Origin: Sclerodactyla briareus
Lineage: Eukaryota > Echinodermata > Holothuroidea > Dendrochirotida > Sclerodactylidae
Direction: 5' to 3'
Assembly (NCBI GenBank): GCA_026419785.1
Contig: JAODTK010005332.1
Span: 310,001 to 374,000, forward strand
Length of the DNA: 64,000 nt
Shown: in pieces, positions 12,001 to 23,674 of the stretch
How the letters are laid out: each line of letters opens with the position of its first letter
Numbering within the stretch: position 1 is the stretch's first letter
Position numbers and translations under genes: made by a program
The notes under the pieces: generated by a model
What the model was told of the DNA's origin: nothing
Seen by the model: only the letters and a program-made list of their open reading frames with translations
Databases searched by the model: none

Positions 12001-12698
12001 CTCCAACTTAATTAGCCCCTGTTTAATCATCCCTGCAAGGTTTTCCTTTGAATGTCTCAGCTGCATCGTTGAGTTGGCCGTCGGGATTTTCTGTCTTTTA
12101 TTTCGTGCCGAACTCGAGACGGTAGAAAAGTGTAGAGTATTTAAAAACACGAATGTGTCTCAAACATGGAGTGAGTGAATAAATTACTTCCATGGAATCT
12201 ATGGGAATATCGACGATGTACGCAGGGGAAAGGAAATGCCCAAGGCAATGTTGAAAACCATGGGCAGTAACACGAGAAGGGATTTTGTGGTGTCGATGAT
12301 CCTCATCAGATGCCGATGACCTAGACATATCGAACAAAGTAAGGGGGTGGCTGGGTAGAACGTATGATACGCAGGGAAACAGTGAAGTTCGTAGCAAACA
12401 AGCATTGCTACGATCCCCAAGTTTTCCACCATCGAGCGTCACCAACCTCTCAAAGTGTGGGGGAGGGGGGGGTGGGGGCGGATGGCAACTTTTTTCAAAA
12501 TTTTAATTTTTAAATTCCCTTTTGGTTTTTGGGGGGTTTTGGAAAAGTGGGGGGGCAATGGTATTGTATGAGGCGGTCGCGGCGCACAGAAAGCGCCGAA
12601 GGAATTGATATGGTATATATGGATCATTATTTAAGACTGTTCATTTTTTAGCATTCCAGCCTGTACGTGCGAGTACTTTAAATTTATTTCTGGGATAC
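12001..12698. other. Intergenic, nothing recognised
   Basis: Only a G-rich patch (12,458-12,480) and a G run near 12,549 stand out. Confidence 0.5.
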
Positions 12699-12727
12699 TC
12701 ACTCACTCACTCACTTACTTACTTACT
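12699..12727 (+). repeat. (CACT)n/(TTAC)n microsatellite
   Basis: Four-base units ACTC then ACTT in tandem. Confidence 0.9.
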
Positions 12728-13300
12728 GAAGGCTCGGTAAGTGCCGATCTGCAATCGCGGGTCTCGTGAAAACGTTTTTCTGGTACGCTACGCGTCAACC
12801 GATGATTTCCTACTTGTAAGGAATATAACACATTGATCAGTCTTCCTAGAAATTTCTTAAAATTCTAATTCCAAAATTCAAAATTTCGAAATTTATGCCA
12901 ATGTTAGGATTGGCTTACTGTATACGGCCGGGGAGTGCCTTTTCCTGCAATCTGGGGGCGTGAAACGAAACAATTCTTCTTGTATGCTCGCGCTAACCTC
13001 TGGGGCGCTCGGCTTGGGATGCATGGTGATGACCTCGTATGACCCCCCCACCCCATATTCATCACGGATCGCCGCCTCTGTTTCATGAAGAAGGTCGGAA
13101 ATAATTATAAGTCGGGGAAAAACAGGCCCCTCGTCGAGTGTGTAAAATTTTAGCGTACCCAATCGGAAAACAATTCCGAGGCAGGGGGGGGGGGGGGGGC
13201 TTTTCCGACGGGGGCAATGCCCCCACGTCCCGCAGGCGTACCGACGACCGTCTCGTCGGGCGAAAGTGGGGAGAAACCGCCCTCTTCCCCTTCCCCCATC
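12728..13300 (+). repeat. Decayed fragments related to family D
   Basis: 12,730-12,800 and 12,920-13,040 repeat the 3' part of family D ('ggcgagtgcc', 'tctggg..gtg', 'cgctcgcgcc/aacc..tggggcgc'). A 14-base G run near 13,186 and a 'cgtaccgacg' end follow. They are too decayed for exact edges. Confidence 0.4.
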
Positions 13301-13426
13301 TAGCTACTGTATTGAGAGTCACTAATTAATTTCAACAGAAGTATTTTGCCACATACTTTGCATAAGTTAAATACTTAGCGTATCAGAACGGCGGAATAAT
13401 CCAAACTATTTCAGATGTTCCTCATT

Positions 13427-13833
13427 TTCGGTCTCGCGGACCGTTCGCTCGTCGTGGACCCTTTACGACTTGCGGTCTCGTGGAACCTTTTTTCACTTCT
13501 GTCTCGGGACCTTTTCTGAATTTTCGGTTTCGCGGACCCTTTCTCACTCTCGTTCTCGTGGACCCTTTTTAAGTTTCGGTCACGTGGACCCTTTCGCACT
13601 TTCGGTCTCGTAGACCCTTTCTAAGTTTCGGTCTCGCGGACCCTTTCTCACTTCCGGTCTCGCGGACCCTTTCTAAGTTTCGGTCTCGTGGACCCTTTCG
13701 CACTTTCGGTACGCGGACTCTTTTGACATTTCGATCGTCGGTCTCGCGGACCCTTTCTAAGTTTCGGTCTCGTGGACCTTCGGTCTCGTGGGCCGTCGGT
13801 CTCGTTGACCCTTCGGTCTCGTGGGCTGCCCCC
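13427..13833 (-). repeat. Minisatellite (GGTCTCGTGGACC core), inverted block 4
   Basis: About 16 units of the same minisatellite on the opposite strand, core GGTCTCGTGGACC with spacers such as 'ctttctaagttt' and 'ctttcgcacttt'. They are more diverged from each other than in blocks 1-3, so this block is older or under less homogenisation. Family E starts immediately after it. Confidence 0.9.
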
Positions 13834-14135
13834 AGGGGGCCAATGAGGTAGAAATTCCATGAGTGTTGCGGAGAGGATGACGGGAAAGCACGGGACAAAA
13901 TCCACTACTAGTACACGCGCGAAGTGCGAATTCTTTTCACTTCCTACTGAATTCGATGCGAGTTTGGCACAATTACTACCTCTCTTGTGATATTTTCGTT
14001 GTTTTTGCCAGATCTATTTCAAACCGGTAGTCGCAAACTGACTACAGAATATTTTTTTCGAAAATCTCATTTTGGGGGTACAACGGGGGGGGGGGGGGGC
14101 ACAAGGTTCCTCCCACCCCCCTTGGCGACGCCACG
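13834..14135 (+). repeat. Repeat family E, copy 1 (hAT-like end fragment)
   Basis: Matches 45,229-45,505, which lies inside a hAT-like element. Shared blocks are 'agggggccaatg', 'ctagtacacgcgcgaag', 'gcaagatctatttcaaac' and a G run before 'acaaggtt'. It ends in GGCGACGCCAC, a mutated hAT-type end. Probably one end of a decayed relative of the 44,007-45,854 element. Confidence 0.6.
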
Positions 14136-14499
14136 GGATGAGAAGGGCCGACATTCAGGATTTCCACACAACGTCTCCTCTGACAAAGCTACTATTTTCG
14201 CCCGTATTTTCGGCACTATTAGAAAGTATTAAAGGGCCCCACAAGACATATTACTCGGATTTCCACCACACCTGAATTCCACATTTTTCCTGGCCTATGA
14301 GTCTTGGGCAGGCATGTCAACGAAATGGTTCTCCAGCCCTCTACATGCATATAGGGTTCTGAGGAACATATAGCCTACATATACTAGGGTGGGCAGTGTG
14401 TACCGAGAGAGTTGCTGACTGATCATACAAATCTCAATTATAGTTATGTTACCCCCACCCCCATTCCGCTCACCACAACCCTACCATTAGTACCATCTG

Positions 14500-17130
14500 G
14501 CCATATCACGTCATTCGCCTTTCCACCTCATCTCATCTCATCTCATCCTATTATCAATTCATCCCATTCACGTGCCATTCCTTCATTCATTGTTCACCTT
14601 CACTGCAGTCCGGACTTCATCCACTTCATTTCATTTACATGGGATTGTTTTTTTTACCTGGACATCATCCCCTCAACGTAGCTCATTCGAGTCTTTGAAG
14701 AACGCTTCGTTGGAATAGGAGGTCCACGACCCTGAAGATCCCACAATCGTGCTATACAGTTCTTGATGGTTTGAGTGGTCTGGGCGTCAAGGCTTCCTGT
14801 GGCAGGGTATTCGCAAGACTTTTCATATTCGTTTGAATAGGAGTTCCTTCTTCTTACTTCCAACCGTACTTTCGTGTGGTCTAATTTTCTTTGTGTTCCC
14901 TCTGGTAGTGCTCCCTCCCAGACTCGACATAATCCTCCACTTTTGAGATCATTTTCCCTCTAATGTTATAAAATGTTATTCGACGTCCGTTTGCTCTAAT
15001 CGTCATAAGTCTTTAATTCTTTCAATCTTTCTTCATAATTCTTGTTTCGCATCCTTGAATTATTTTGTCATTCCTCCGCTGTACCCCTTCAAGTAGTTGT
15101 ATATCCTTTCTAAGTATGGTTTCCAAACTTTCACACATTAACCAGATGAGGCCTCACCAGAGCTTTATATAGATTCTGCACCACCTTGCGGTCAATTGGT
15201 AAAGTCGTTTGATGATACCCATCACTTTGTTTGCTTTCTTTGCGGATTCTGCACACTGCCCTGTTGACTTCATAAATGCGTTTGACATATACTCCCCAGA
15301 TCCGTTTTCTTTCTCTGTCTCCTTTAACTCTCTTATCACCCATTTTGTACGTAAAATTTGGGTTTGGCATGTCCAAAATGCATTACTGAGCATTTGTCCC
15401 ATTAGAATTCATTTGCCATTTCTTTGTCCATTGACATCAACTCATTCAATATGCTGTAACTAACTTCTGCTGGTCTGTTCCCTTTCTACCTGGACAAATC
15501 ATTTGGTGTCCTCAGCAATTTACTATTCACCACACTGCCATCCAGATCTGATTCTTTCATATAGATTGTAAAACACAACAGGTCCAGAACTGATCCCTGC
15601 ACCACCGACTTAGCACCTATCTGTCCATTGAAAACTTTCTCCATTTAACGAACCACCACTCTGTTGCCAGTTTCAATAACCATTCTTCTACTATGCCATT
15701 TCATATCTGACCAGCAATTCCATGTGCCTAAGTTTTGGTACTCATTCTCATGTGTGGAACCGTATCAAACGCTTTTCGAAGTTCAAGATAAATAACGTCT
15801 ACTGGCACTCCTCGTCTATATACTTTGTTTTTATCTTGTCGCAATACTCCAACATATTTGAAACAGACGAGCGTCCTTTTCGAAAACCGTGCTGCGTGTC
15901 CAATATTGAATCATTTTCATCGAGAGTCGACAATTTGGTCTCTAGCAGCATCTCCTTATTTTCCCTGGAACCGAAGTCAATTTACTGGTCTGTAATTGGA
16001 AACATCCCCTCGATCCCCTTTCTTGAACAAAGGGCGTTATATTTGATCTCTTCCAGTCCGTTGGTATTTCTGTGGTCTCCAATGACTTCTGAAATATTCC
16101 TTACCCAGAGGGCATTTTGTTTTTTTTTTTTTTCATGTGCCATTTCTGTTAAGTAGTCCGGCTTCAGTTGTCTGGTCCAGCAACTTCCCCCTTTCAATTC
16201 CCCTGTAGTTTGCGACACACCATCTCCCTCTGTAATTTCCATATCCACCAACTTATGAGTGTCCATGTGAAAACTTACCGCATCTGGAACATCAGGTTCT
16301 TCCCTTGTAAAGACACTGGAGAACAATCTTTATTCAGGGCCCTCTGCAGCTTCTTATTATCACTATGACCTCACCGGTATCCCTCCTTAATGGCCCACTC
16401 TTTCTTTCACCTTCTGTTTTGACCGAACATATGAATAAAGGTTTTGGATCTTCTTTGATTTTACTACTGTATACTTCCATTTTCAAACTTCCTCTTTGAT
16501 TCCTTTATTCCGGTTTTCACTTGCCTTTGCAATTTTTGCAAAATAGTTCCAATAGACCAATCCTGCATCCTCTTATATCCTCTCCATGCTTTACGTTTTT
16601 TTTTAACGAATGAGTCTAACCAGACTCTTAGTCATCCACTTTGGTCTGTTTCTGTCCCTTTTCTGCTCTTTCAACAGGAACATACTTCTTATTATCCGTT
16701 TAATTGTCCGTGAAAATGTTCCATATTGCCTGCACATCACTCTTCCCTCGAATTGTTCGCCCCAGTTTATTTGCATATTTCTTTTCTTTCATTTTTCTCC
16801 AGTCAGCCCTTTTTTCCAATCAAATATTTTTTGCGACGTCCGCTTGTAATTCACCCTAAGAACTACTACCGTCCATGTGAGACAGTTATGATCACTATTT
16901 CAATGTCTCTCCAATCTCAAGATTTGTCCACCATTTCTTCTCAAGTTCAGATGTTGGACCAAGTCCCGGATATTATTACCTACCCTCTTGTTGGCTGAGT
17001 AATATGCTGATGCCAGAATTGTCTTTTACCACTTGCAAAAATTTCCTTGAGTTTTGCAGTTTCCCCAACAAATTCCATCCAGTTGATATCCGCATAATTC
17101 ACCAACTGACCAACCCTCGAACTCTGTTAA
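14500..17130 (-). mobile_element. CR1/L2-like LINE, 5'-truncated and decayed (endonuclease, reverse transcriptase, C-domain, 3' tail)
   Basis: Minus-strand order: endonuclease NYADINWMEFVG (about 17,065-17,103) and QHITQP; LFSSVFTREEP (about 16,300); NYRPV (about 15,980); HGFRKGRSSVSNMLEYCDKI (about 15,840-15,905); VVQGSVL..LLCFTIYM (about 15,560-15,600); catalytic box read as FAEDTK (about 15,500-15,520) where the family has FADDTK; ANKVMGIIKR and NLYKALVRPHL (15,145-15,240); NYEERLKELK (about 15,003-15,040). Frames change repeatedly and stops interrupt it. The 3' end lies near a TCTCA tandem (14,532-14,546), as expected of short-repeat LINE tails. CR1/L2 placement is inference. Confidence 0.92.
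14525..14547 (+). repeat. (TCTCA)n short tandem at the LINE 3' end
   Basis: Three to four TCTCA units (TGAGA on the LINE strand). This type of short 3' repeat is used by LINEs lacking poly-A. Confidence 0.6.
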
Positions 17131-18112
17131 GCTGTCCTGCTCAACCTTAGTGTGTTGCGCCAGAACATCCTCCTTTTCTTGGTTAATGCTTGGGCATCCC
17201 ATTCCATGATAGGCGGCTGATCCTCCTGTTTTCTCCTTTGTGCTGAGGCAGCGGGACGATCCTGCCTTTTGTTTGGTTGCACGACCGTAGCTTCCTCCCC
17301 CGTTTGTTCTGGCAAGTAGCGTCGTCCCGGCTGCCTTGGCGATCGGTGTTTACTGTTTCGTTTTCGTGGTTTTTGTCGGATTTAAAAGTAATTTAGTTTT
17401 ATAATATTTTCATTTTCCCGTGCTTCGTTTTTACTTAATATCTCTGTGTTTAATTTGTGCCCCCATTTTATTTTGAGATAGTTCGAACGCCTCAGTAGCA
17501 TTACATATGATAATTGATCCAAATTCCCTCTTCTTTTCTGTTATTTTCCGTGGCGTGTGGAGGTGCGCGGTAACTGTTATTTTCGCTGCAATAACATACA
17601 ACATCAAATTCGTAATATGCCCTCAGGTTGAGTATTGAAGCAAGACTTCATCCTACGCCTCTCGTACAAATCTACTTTTTTCCTGCGACTTGTTAACACA
17701 CCCATAACTTCGGTTCCGCGTGCTTGTTCTGGGAGTGGTAGGCTACGGTCAGTGCAATTGCGCACCTCCACATGACGGAGGCATTTTCAGTACGGCGCAT
17801 ATGCGACCCCTACCCGACTTTTCCGATAATACCTCGGGTGCCCTTGGCATGCTGTACTGCGCTTGTGCAAGTATCAACAGTGTGAAGCTCTTTGCCCTGT
17901 GCCCTTGACAGCGTCCCTCATTAACAGTCGTGAAATTTAGAATGGACAAGGACTGAGTCCGTTTGACCGCTTCCTTTCTCGAGATTCAAAACAATTAGGC
18001 TTTCTTAACGTTGACATCACGTGACAATCCATTTTCACAACACACAAACTGTATCCATTAGGCTGGAGGTTTTTAATACCGCTGTTGTTTATCAAATTTC
18101 GCAACAGTATTT
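17131..18112. other. Possible LINE 5' region, then intergenic
   Basis: 17,131-17,330 has an open minus frame rich in Q, R and P that adjoins the endonuclease and could be LINE leader sequence. Beyond that no gene or repeat was recognised. Confidence 0.4.
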
Positions 18113-18120
18113 GTCTAGGG

Positions 18121-19135
18121 CAGGGGTGGTCCGCTCCTTTGAAAATTGAGTGGGAGGGGACCAATCGAAAGTAAATGACCATCTTAGCCGGAGCGCCAAC
18201 TATTGGTTGGTGCGAGCGTACCTGGAAATTTCGATTTTCATACCAACCAGATCGACGGAAACGGCACTTGCCAGGCTCAATAGCACCCATCCACACGTGT
18301 GATTTGAGTGCAAAGACAGACAAAAATGTGTCATTGTGCATACTAAGATGATATATTTACCGATATCACACATGGGTATTTTGTTATTACCTTTTCTACT
18401 CGTGGCTTTGTTTGCGTGGGTCTGGGGTTTACCGAAGCGGTCCCTGTGGGATCGAAGGGAAAGGCCATAGGGGTACGGGCCCATTCCGTTTGGGTAAGTA
18501 GAAGCCTTTGTACCCGAATTTCACAGTGAGGTCATTGGAAAATACCGGCGGGGCAAAACCCTGTTGCATGTTTTCCGGGCATTTTAATCGGAAAAGTCAG
18601 CAAAAATTCAGGCATTTTTTTTCAACTTCGCCTTTTTTCGCTTCCCAAATTTTTCCACGAATTTTCGCCCGAATTTTTTCATCTTAGATGCAGTCTGTGC
18701 CTCCAAGTCTTCGAAATTATTCAAGTGAGGCAAAATGATTCGGAACATTACATCGCATATTTTAGTAGCCTACAACGCCTGGAAGAAAAACATCATTGTG
18801 CGCGAAACCTTGAAAAATTAAAGCACTTTTGGCTATTCGATTAAAATTTCGATAACTCGGTATGAAACATGGGTAATCCTTCGACCCTAGTCCGGTCCAG
18901 ATCTTCAACTTGGGGTCCGCACCTGGAATTGTGGACTTGAGACAATTTCCAACGCGATTCTTGTTGGTTAGACAAAAATTGAATCAGTTTAGAGTGATCA
19001 AAATCGGGCATGTGTCCTATTATTCTCATTAAGGTCGGAAAAGTGGGGGGGGACACAAACGATAATGATATCCCCCCACTTTTCAAGTGGAGGGACATGT
19101 ACCCCGTCCCCCCCCCCCCCTGTTGACGCCCATTG
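18121..19135 (-). mobile_element. hAT-like non-autonomous DNA transposon, family D copy 2 (1,015 bp, reverse)
   Basis: Reverse-orientation partner of 6,525-7,536, with almost the same length (1,015 versus 1,012 bp). Ends are CAGGGGTGGTCC (left) and, reversed, CAATGGGCGTC (right). The flanking 8-mers GTCTAGGG and TCCTAGGG agree at 6 of 8. Shared interior blocks include CACATGCCCGATTTTG, GGTGCGGACCCCA, AGGCGTTGTAG, TCTTAGTATGCACA and GTGCCGTTTCCGTCGATCTG. No transposase is encoded. Confidence 0.75.
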
Positions 19136-20029
19136 TCCTAGGGGCCCATAATCTGCATCGATTTGACAATAGGAAGGGGTATAACTGAGGGGCGGTCCCG
19201 ATCTCAATCTAGCCCCCCCCCCTCGAGACAAATCTCTCGGTACGCCACTGGGCACTGTGCGCTGAGGGTCTCCTATTAACTTACACTCTAAAAGGGACCT
19301 CTTCACTCGACTGGGGCAGAGAAAAAGTTTTCCAAAAAATAAAACTGACAGATTTACCAAAATCGCGCCATTATCTATGGGTGTAGGCCTACTCCCTACC
19401 AGCGTAGGTTTCAGCAAACGAGAACTAATCCTGTAATAGGGATTAGAGTACAATGGTCATGTAAAACAAAACTTCTGATATTTGGTATCTTATATCTATA
19501 TATCTAGCAAACCCAAACTCAGAAAAATATTCAGTCGATTCGAGTGTGGGAGACAGTTCTATATATTGTGCAAGTGCTTGTGACGCACGCGAGTAACCTA
19601 TTGTAATTGAAATACAAAGGTAATCCAACACATGCATTATTACAACAAGTAATAAAAGAACTAACAATGGGATTCAATTGAAAACTTGTAAATTGTTCAC
19701 AAGTATGAAAGATTAATTCATATGAAATAGGCCTATACCTGATATGCATGCTAGAAGTTGATGCAGAATATAAGCATTTACTGTGCAAAGTAATTAGGCG
19801 ACTTTTGCATAGTTACTCTGATGACGTCATCAGTTAGAGGGATATTCATTCAACTAAACTAGAATAACTCAACACCGGGAAAACATGCCAGAATCGCCTT
19901 ACTTTTGGTTTTGGGGTTTTAAAGCCCTCTTTTATCTGTGCAGTTTAAGATGATCTATTGCATGACCATTGTACTTTTAAAGAAACAATGAGTATTACTG
20001 TTACGGTTAATATGTGGAGTGGATCATCC
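19136..20029. other. hAT-type end, then intergenic
   Basis: 19,136-19,250 holds a C run and ends with TACGCCACTG at 19,250, the reversed hAT-type end signature. Two TAGGCCTA octamers follow (19,384, 19,728). No gene is recognised. Confidence 0.5.
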
Positions 20030-20460
20030 ATAATGTATTGAGGTCAGTCCAAGGTTTGTAAAAGTTCAAAAGAGGTCAGAATCTGAAGAGCTGTGAGCAC
20101 GATAATTGGCTGTGCAACGAACTGATGTAGACTGCATACTTGAAACTAGGTGGCTATTTGAAGTAGATTATCCCTACAGGTTCAGGTCAGAGGTCACCGG
20201 AGGTCAACAGAAGTTAGAATTGAAAACCATTTAGCATGGAACTGTGACCAAAGTGTAGATGCTCAGTCTTGGCACGAAGGGTTGCCAGGTGGCGTAGATG
20301 GGCTCTATTGCTTTAGGGTGAGGTCCGGAGTCACAACAGAGCCAAAGAGGTCGAAGTCCAAAGAGCTTGTAAGCATAATACCGGTGACTGTTTTTTGGCC
20401 GAGTTCCGAAATCACTGGAGGTTAACACAGGTCGACGTATGAACCAGAATGTACCCACTC
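20030..20460 (+). repeat. Degenerate AGGTCA-containing tandem units
   Basis: About three decayed units carry AGGTCA or close variants ('caggtcagaggtcacc', 'ggaggtcaac', 'gaggtcagaatctgaa', 'gcataat/gcacgataa'). The wording resembles the 48.9-50.2 kb array. Confidence 0.55.
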
Positions 20461-21477
20461 ATCCTCGCGATGAAAATAGGGAACATAAAGGGATGATCGA
20501 TTTTGGAAGGGTCACGTGATAATGCCGTGTGCATTTACGAGTTTCGAAATTTGAGGTGAGGTGACCTTAATCATAGGACCTCAAAGTCCTAAGGATTGTG
20601 ATACGTATGACTTGCCTATTTCGAGGGGCGGTTGCTTAGGTCAAACGTGACCAGTCGTTTGCAGACACGCAAAACACGCTGTAGAGGTCAAACACGTACG
20701 CGCGCGTACTATGTATGCAACAGCGAGAAGATGCCTCTGCTGATCAAAGGCCAGTGGAAGTGTAAGAAAATTTTCCAAGTGCAGTGGATCCTTTTGAAAC
20801 TTAAAAGAAGTGGAAGGAGCGTACTTAAGTATCCTTAAGAATTCTGTGAATTTTTTCAAATAGGTCCCAGTTTCGTGTGACAAAGTTGTTAAAAGTAAAT
20901 TTTACATTTACTTTTTATAATAAAAAAAAAAGCGGAACCCCCCCCCCAAAATGTGGAAAAAACAAACAATTGACCTACTCTGTAAACAGGAACTAGTAAA
21001 CGAACCGTATAGGCGGGCCTAACCATACTTGTGATTCGCTGTCCGGGCCGTTAATATGAGGGGGTATCAGCAGGCCCACATAGAGTGAAAACGAAACACA
21101 AAACGTTATATTTACTGAAAAATAAATTAGTTTTTATACATTATCTGTGCTCAATGGGCGTTAATTCCACTGTGTATTTAATTTCAACGATTCGGTCCTG
21201 ATAGAGGTGACTGGCAAAACAAAACCAAAAATATGGAAAACTCAGTAGGACCTACAGTAGGCCTATAAACAGGCCACGTAATCGCCGCAGCTAGCCTAAC
21301 ATTAAATAAATTTAAAGAAATGTCCTTACATTAAAATGAATTTAAAAAAAAGGTTCCGGTAATAGTTAGACCCCGGAGCCTATAACTGCATAAAAAAATC
21401 TAAAAAAAAAACTAGTAAAAGCAACGTTCAGAATACAATAGTCATCCTCAAGGAAAGGGGAAAAAACAGATCCGGCG
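20461..21477. other. Intergenic, nothing recognised
   Basis: A-rich and C-run low complexity occurs at 20,921-20,948. One TAGGCCTA sits at 21,258. Confidence 0.5.
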
Positions 21478-22290
21478 CGGGATTTCGAACCGGGTCGCGT
21501 TAAGCCTGCTAAAGCAGGCGATATGAAGAAGCCATCCCCACAAAAAAGAGGGGGCTATCGCTATTTAGTATATATACCACGGTCGAATATCACCGACAAT
21601 ATCGTCTGCAGGACTTCGTTTGACAAATCTCCAAGAATTGGGATTTTGCTCATTGGGATTCAGGTGACGTAGATGTCAGTCATCAGTAGCACACGGGCGT
21701 TGGTATGGATGGGAGCAACCCTGAATAGATTCGCGGAAAACTCGCCCCAATTTAGGTCATGAATATCTACAGATGACTTTCAATACCTTTTACAACACTA
21801 GAAATGAGAATTTATGAAGAATGATGCATTTGGAAGCCTAAAAATTGACTGGAGCCACTGTTTCGGCTATGCGCAGGCGTATTGCGGCCTTGTTTGGTAT
21901 CGCCGCACGATTTCAGAAAAATTTGAATCTTCAAATGGGCAAATAAAAAGAATATTCAATCTAACGACGGCAACTGGTTGGAGGTGTCTCAACAATTCAA
22001 ATCAGGGACCAATAGAGTATACAGCAGATATGGCCGTTTCCCGTAATTTATTGAAAGAGAGAATGTCCGATTGCGCAATCAACGTTGACGTCGCACCGCC
22101 CACTAGTACCGCCCATGATTCAGCTTGACGGCGAGCAGAAACGAAGTAGACAGGCGTTGTTTAGGCAAATCACCGTATTGGTGAGACGGGTTCATCCTGC
22201 ACATAGGAGTAAATGAGGCTGATAGAGGTGAACAATAAAGTCAAACGCCTGTTTCAACAGGCTAGGGTCGCGTACGTCAACGCCGAGGAG
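21478..22290 (+). repeat. Dispersed repeat family C, copy 1 (with tRNA-like B box)
   Basis: 21,990-22,290 matches 25,340-25,620 ('atggccgtttcccgtaat', 'ccaattgcgc/tgattgcgca', 'gaccgcccac', 'ggctgata', 'aacaggctaggg'). 21,505-21,560 matches 30,240-30,320 ('gctaaagcag', 'gggggctatcgctattt'). Near its left edge the minus strand reads GGTTCGAAATCCCGCGCC, one base off a pol III B box. It may be a tRNA-derived composite SINE, but no A box is evident. Confidence 0.6.
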
Positions 22291-22739
22291 TGCACCACTA
22301 TACTACGGGGAAGGCCACGTGACTCCGAGTCATTGTTGTTTCAAGTACTGTTGGCTTACAAACCGAATCGCTGCATGTCATTTTATCCTGCAAGTTAGTA
22401 CCATTGTTGCTTAATAGGTTAACATCTACAAATTGTAAATCGCTTGAAATAGCAACCTGTCTAACCACGCAAATATCGTTGCACAGCAAGCATGAAGCGC
22501 CGCAGCTGAAGGCTTTCGCTTCGGCTAACCTCACAGGGGCTTGCAACGTTAGTCCTAGACGTATTTGTATTATACGTATGTATAGGCTGGGCAAACGTTA
22601 CGAGCGCAGGAAACACTAGAAAAGTGTTCTGTTTTATTTGCCCAATAAAACATATATAATTGTTCGAAAACATATTGTAACGGCAAACTATAGAATTAAA
22701 TTGTACAAGACTACAAATTCACAAACCGAGTAAATAGCG
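22291..22739. other. Intergenic, nothing recognised
   Basis: Balanced base composition with short overlapping frames on both strands and no domain. Confidence 0.4.
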
Positions 22740-23113
22740 AGCGATTTCATCGCTCGTAAAAATAAAATCGGAGTGCAAACCTGGTTGCGGTCAAAACAGG
22801 TAATGGCCTCCAATATCCGGAGGCAAAGAAATTATGGGCAAATAAGCTTGAAAGGTTATATGTTCACGTCGCTTGCCCACAATGTTGTCATGTGTAGCAA
22901 GGAAAGGACTAAAAATATTCTTAGATCAAATGTATTTTACATCTTTAGTAAAATGGCAATATTTCATCACGTCTAGGAATGTACTTGTGGAGATAAAGAA
23001 AACATTTACACATCACAGGATGGAATCGCCAAAAGCGACTGCGTCAAGACTACAGAAATGTAACCAACGCCCCCAAACGACTAACATACAAGCGATTTCA
23101 TCGCTCGTAAAAA
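22740..23113 (+). repeat. Pair of 22-bp direct repeats containing an inverted repeat
   Basis: GCGATTTCATCGCTCGTAAA begins at 22,741 and again at 23,092. Each carries the hairpin GCGAT-ttc-ATCGC. The 350 bp between have no recognised content. This may be a remnant of a tandem unit or of transposon ends. Confidence 0.5.
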
Positions 23114-23320
23114 CGAAAAGATGTAGAACGCTCAACACTGCTCACACCTGGCACGAAGGGTTATAATTTGGATTAGAGGATTCTCATTGTCTTAGAGTCA
23201 GAACGAGGACACCTGCTCACAATGACTCTATGAGGATATGTTTTACTGACACCATACTTTGCGTATGTACTACCAAGATATAGGATAAATGATATAAAAT
23301 AACAGATATGTCTATGTAAT

Positions 23321-23361
23321 AATATATATATATATATATATAATATATATATATATATATT
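23321..23361 (+). repeat. (TA)n microsatellite
   Basis: Two near-pure AT dinucleotide runs with a single phase slip between them. Confidence 0.95.
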
Positions 23362-23435
23362 AGGTTGAAGAGTGAATAGCTCAACTCTTTCAGCCCCAGC
23401 CAGCTGTGTCGGCCGAGCTATTGCATCCTATCCAT

Positions 23436-23451
23436 GGGGGGGGGGGGGGGG
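23436..23451 (+). repeat. G homopolymer (16 bases)
   Basis: Uninterrupted G run following TCCAT. Confidence 0.95.
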
Positions 23452-23674
23452 AATAGCGCAAATATGGATAAATCCTGATATAATAGCCACATGGGATAAA
23501 TCGACCAATCACATCGTCTTACCGGTACTGTATTGGATTATCTGTTCTTGACTCGATCACGAAAGAACACTTTGAACTATTCTTTAAGGAAAAATGATAT
23601 TACACCACCTCTGCTGGTGGAGCAGTTGGGGCCATGGAACTATAATTTCAACTGGAGGGGCAATTGCAGCCTAA

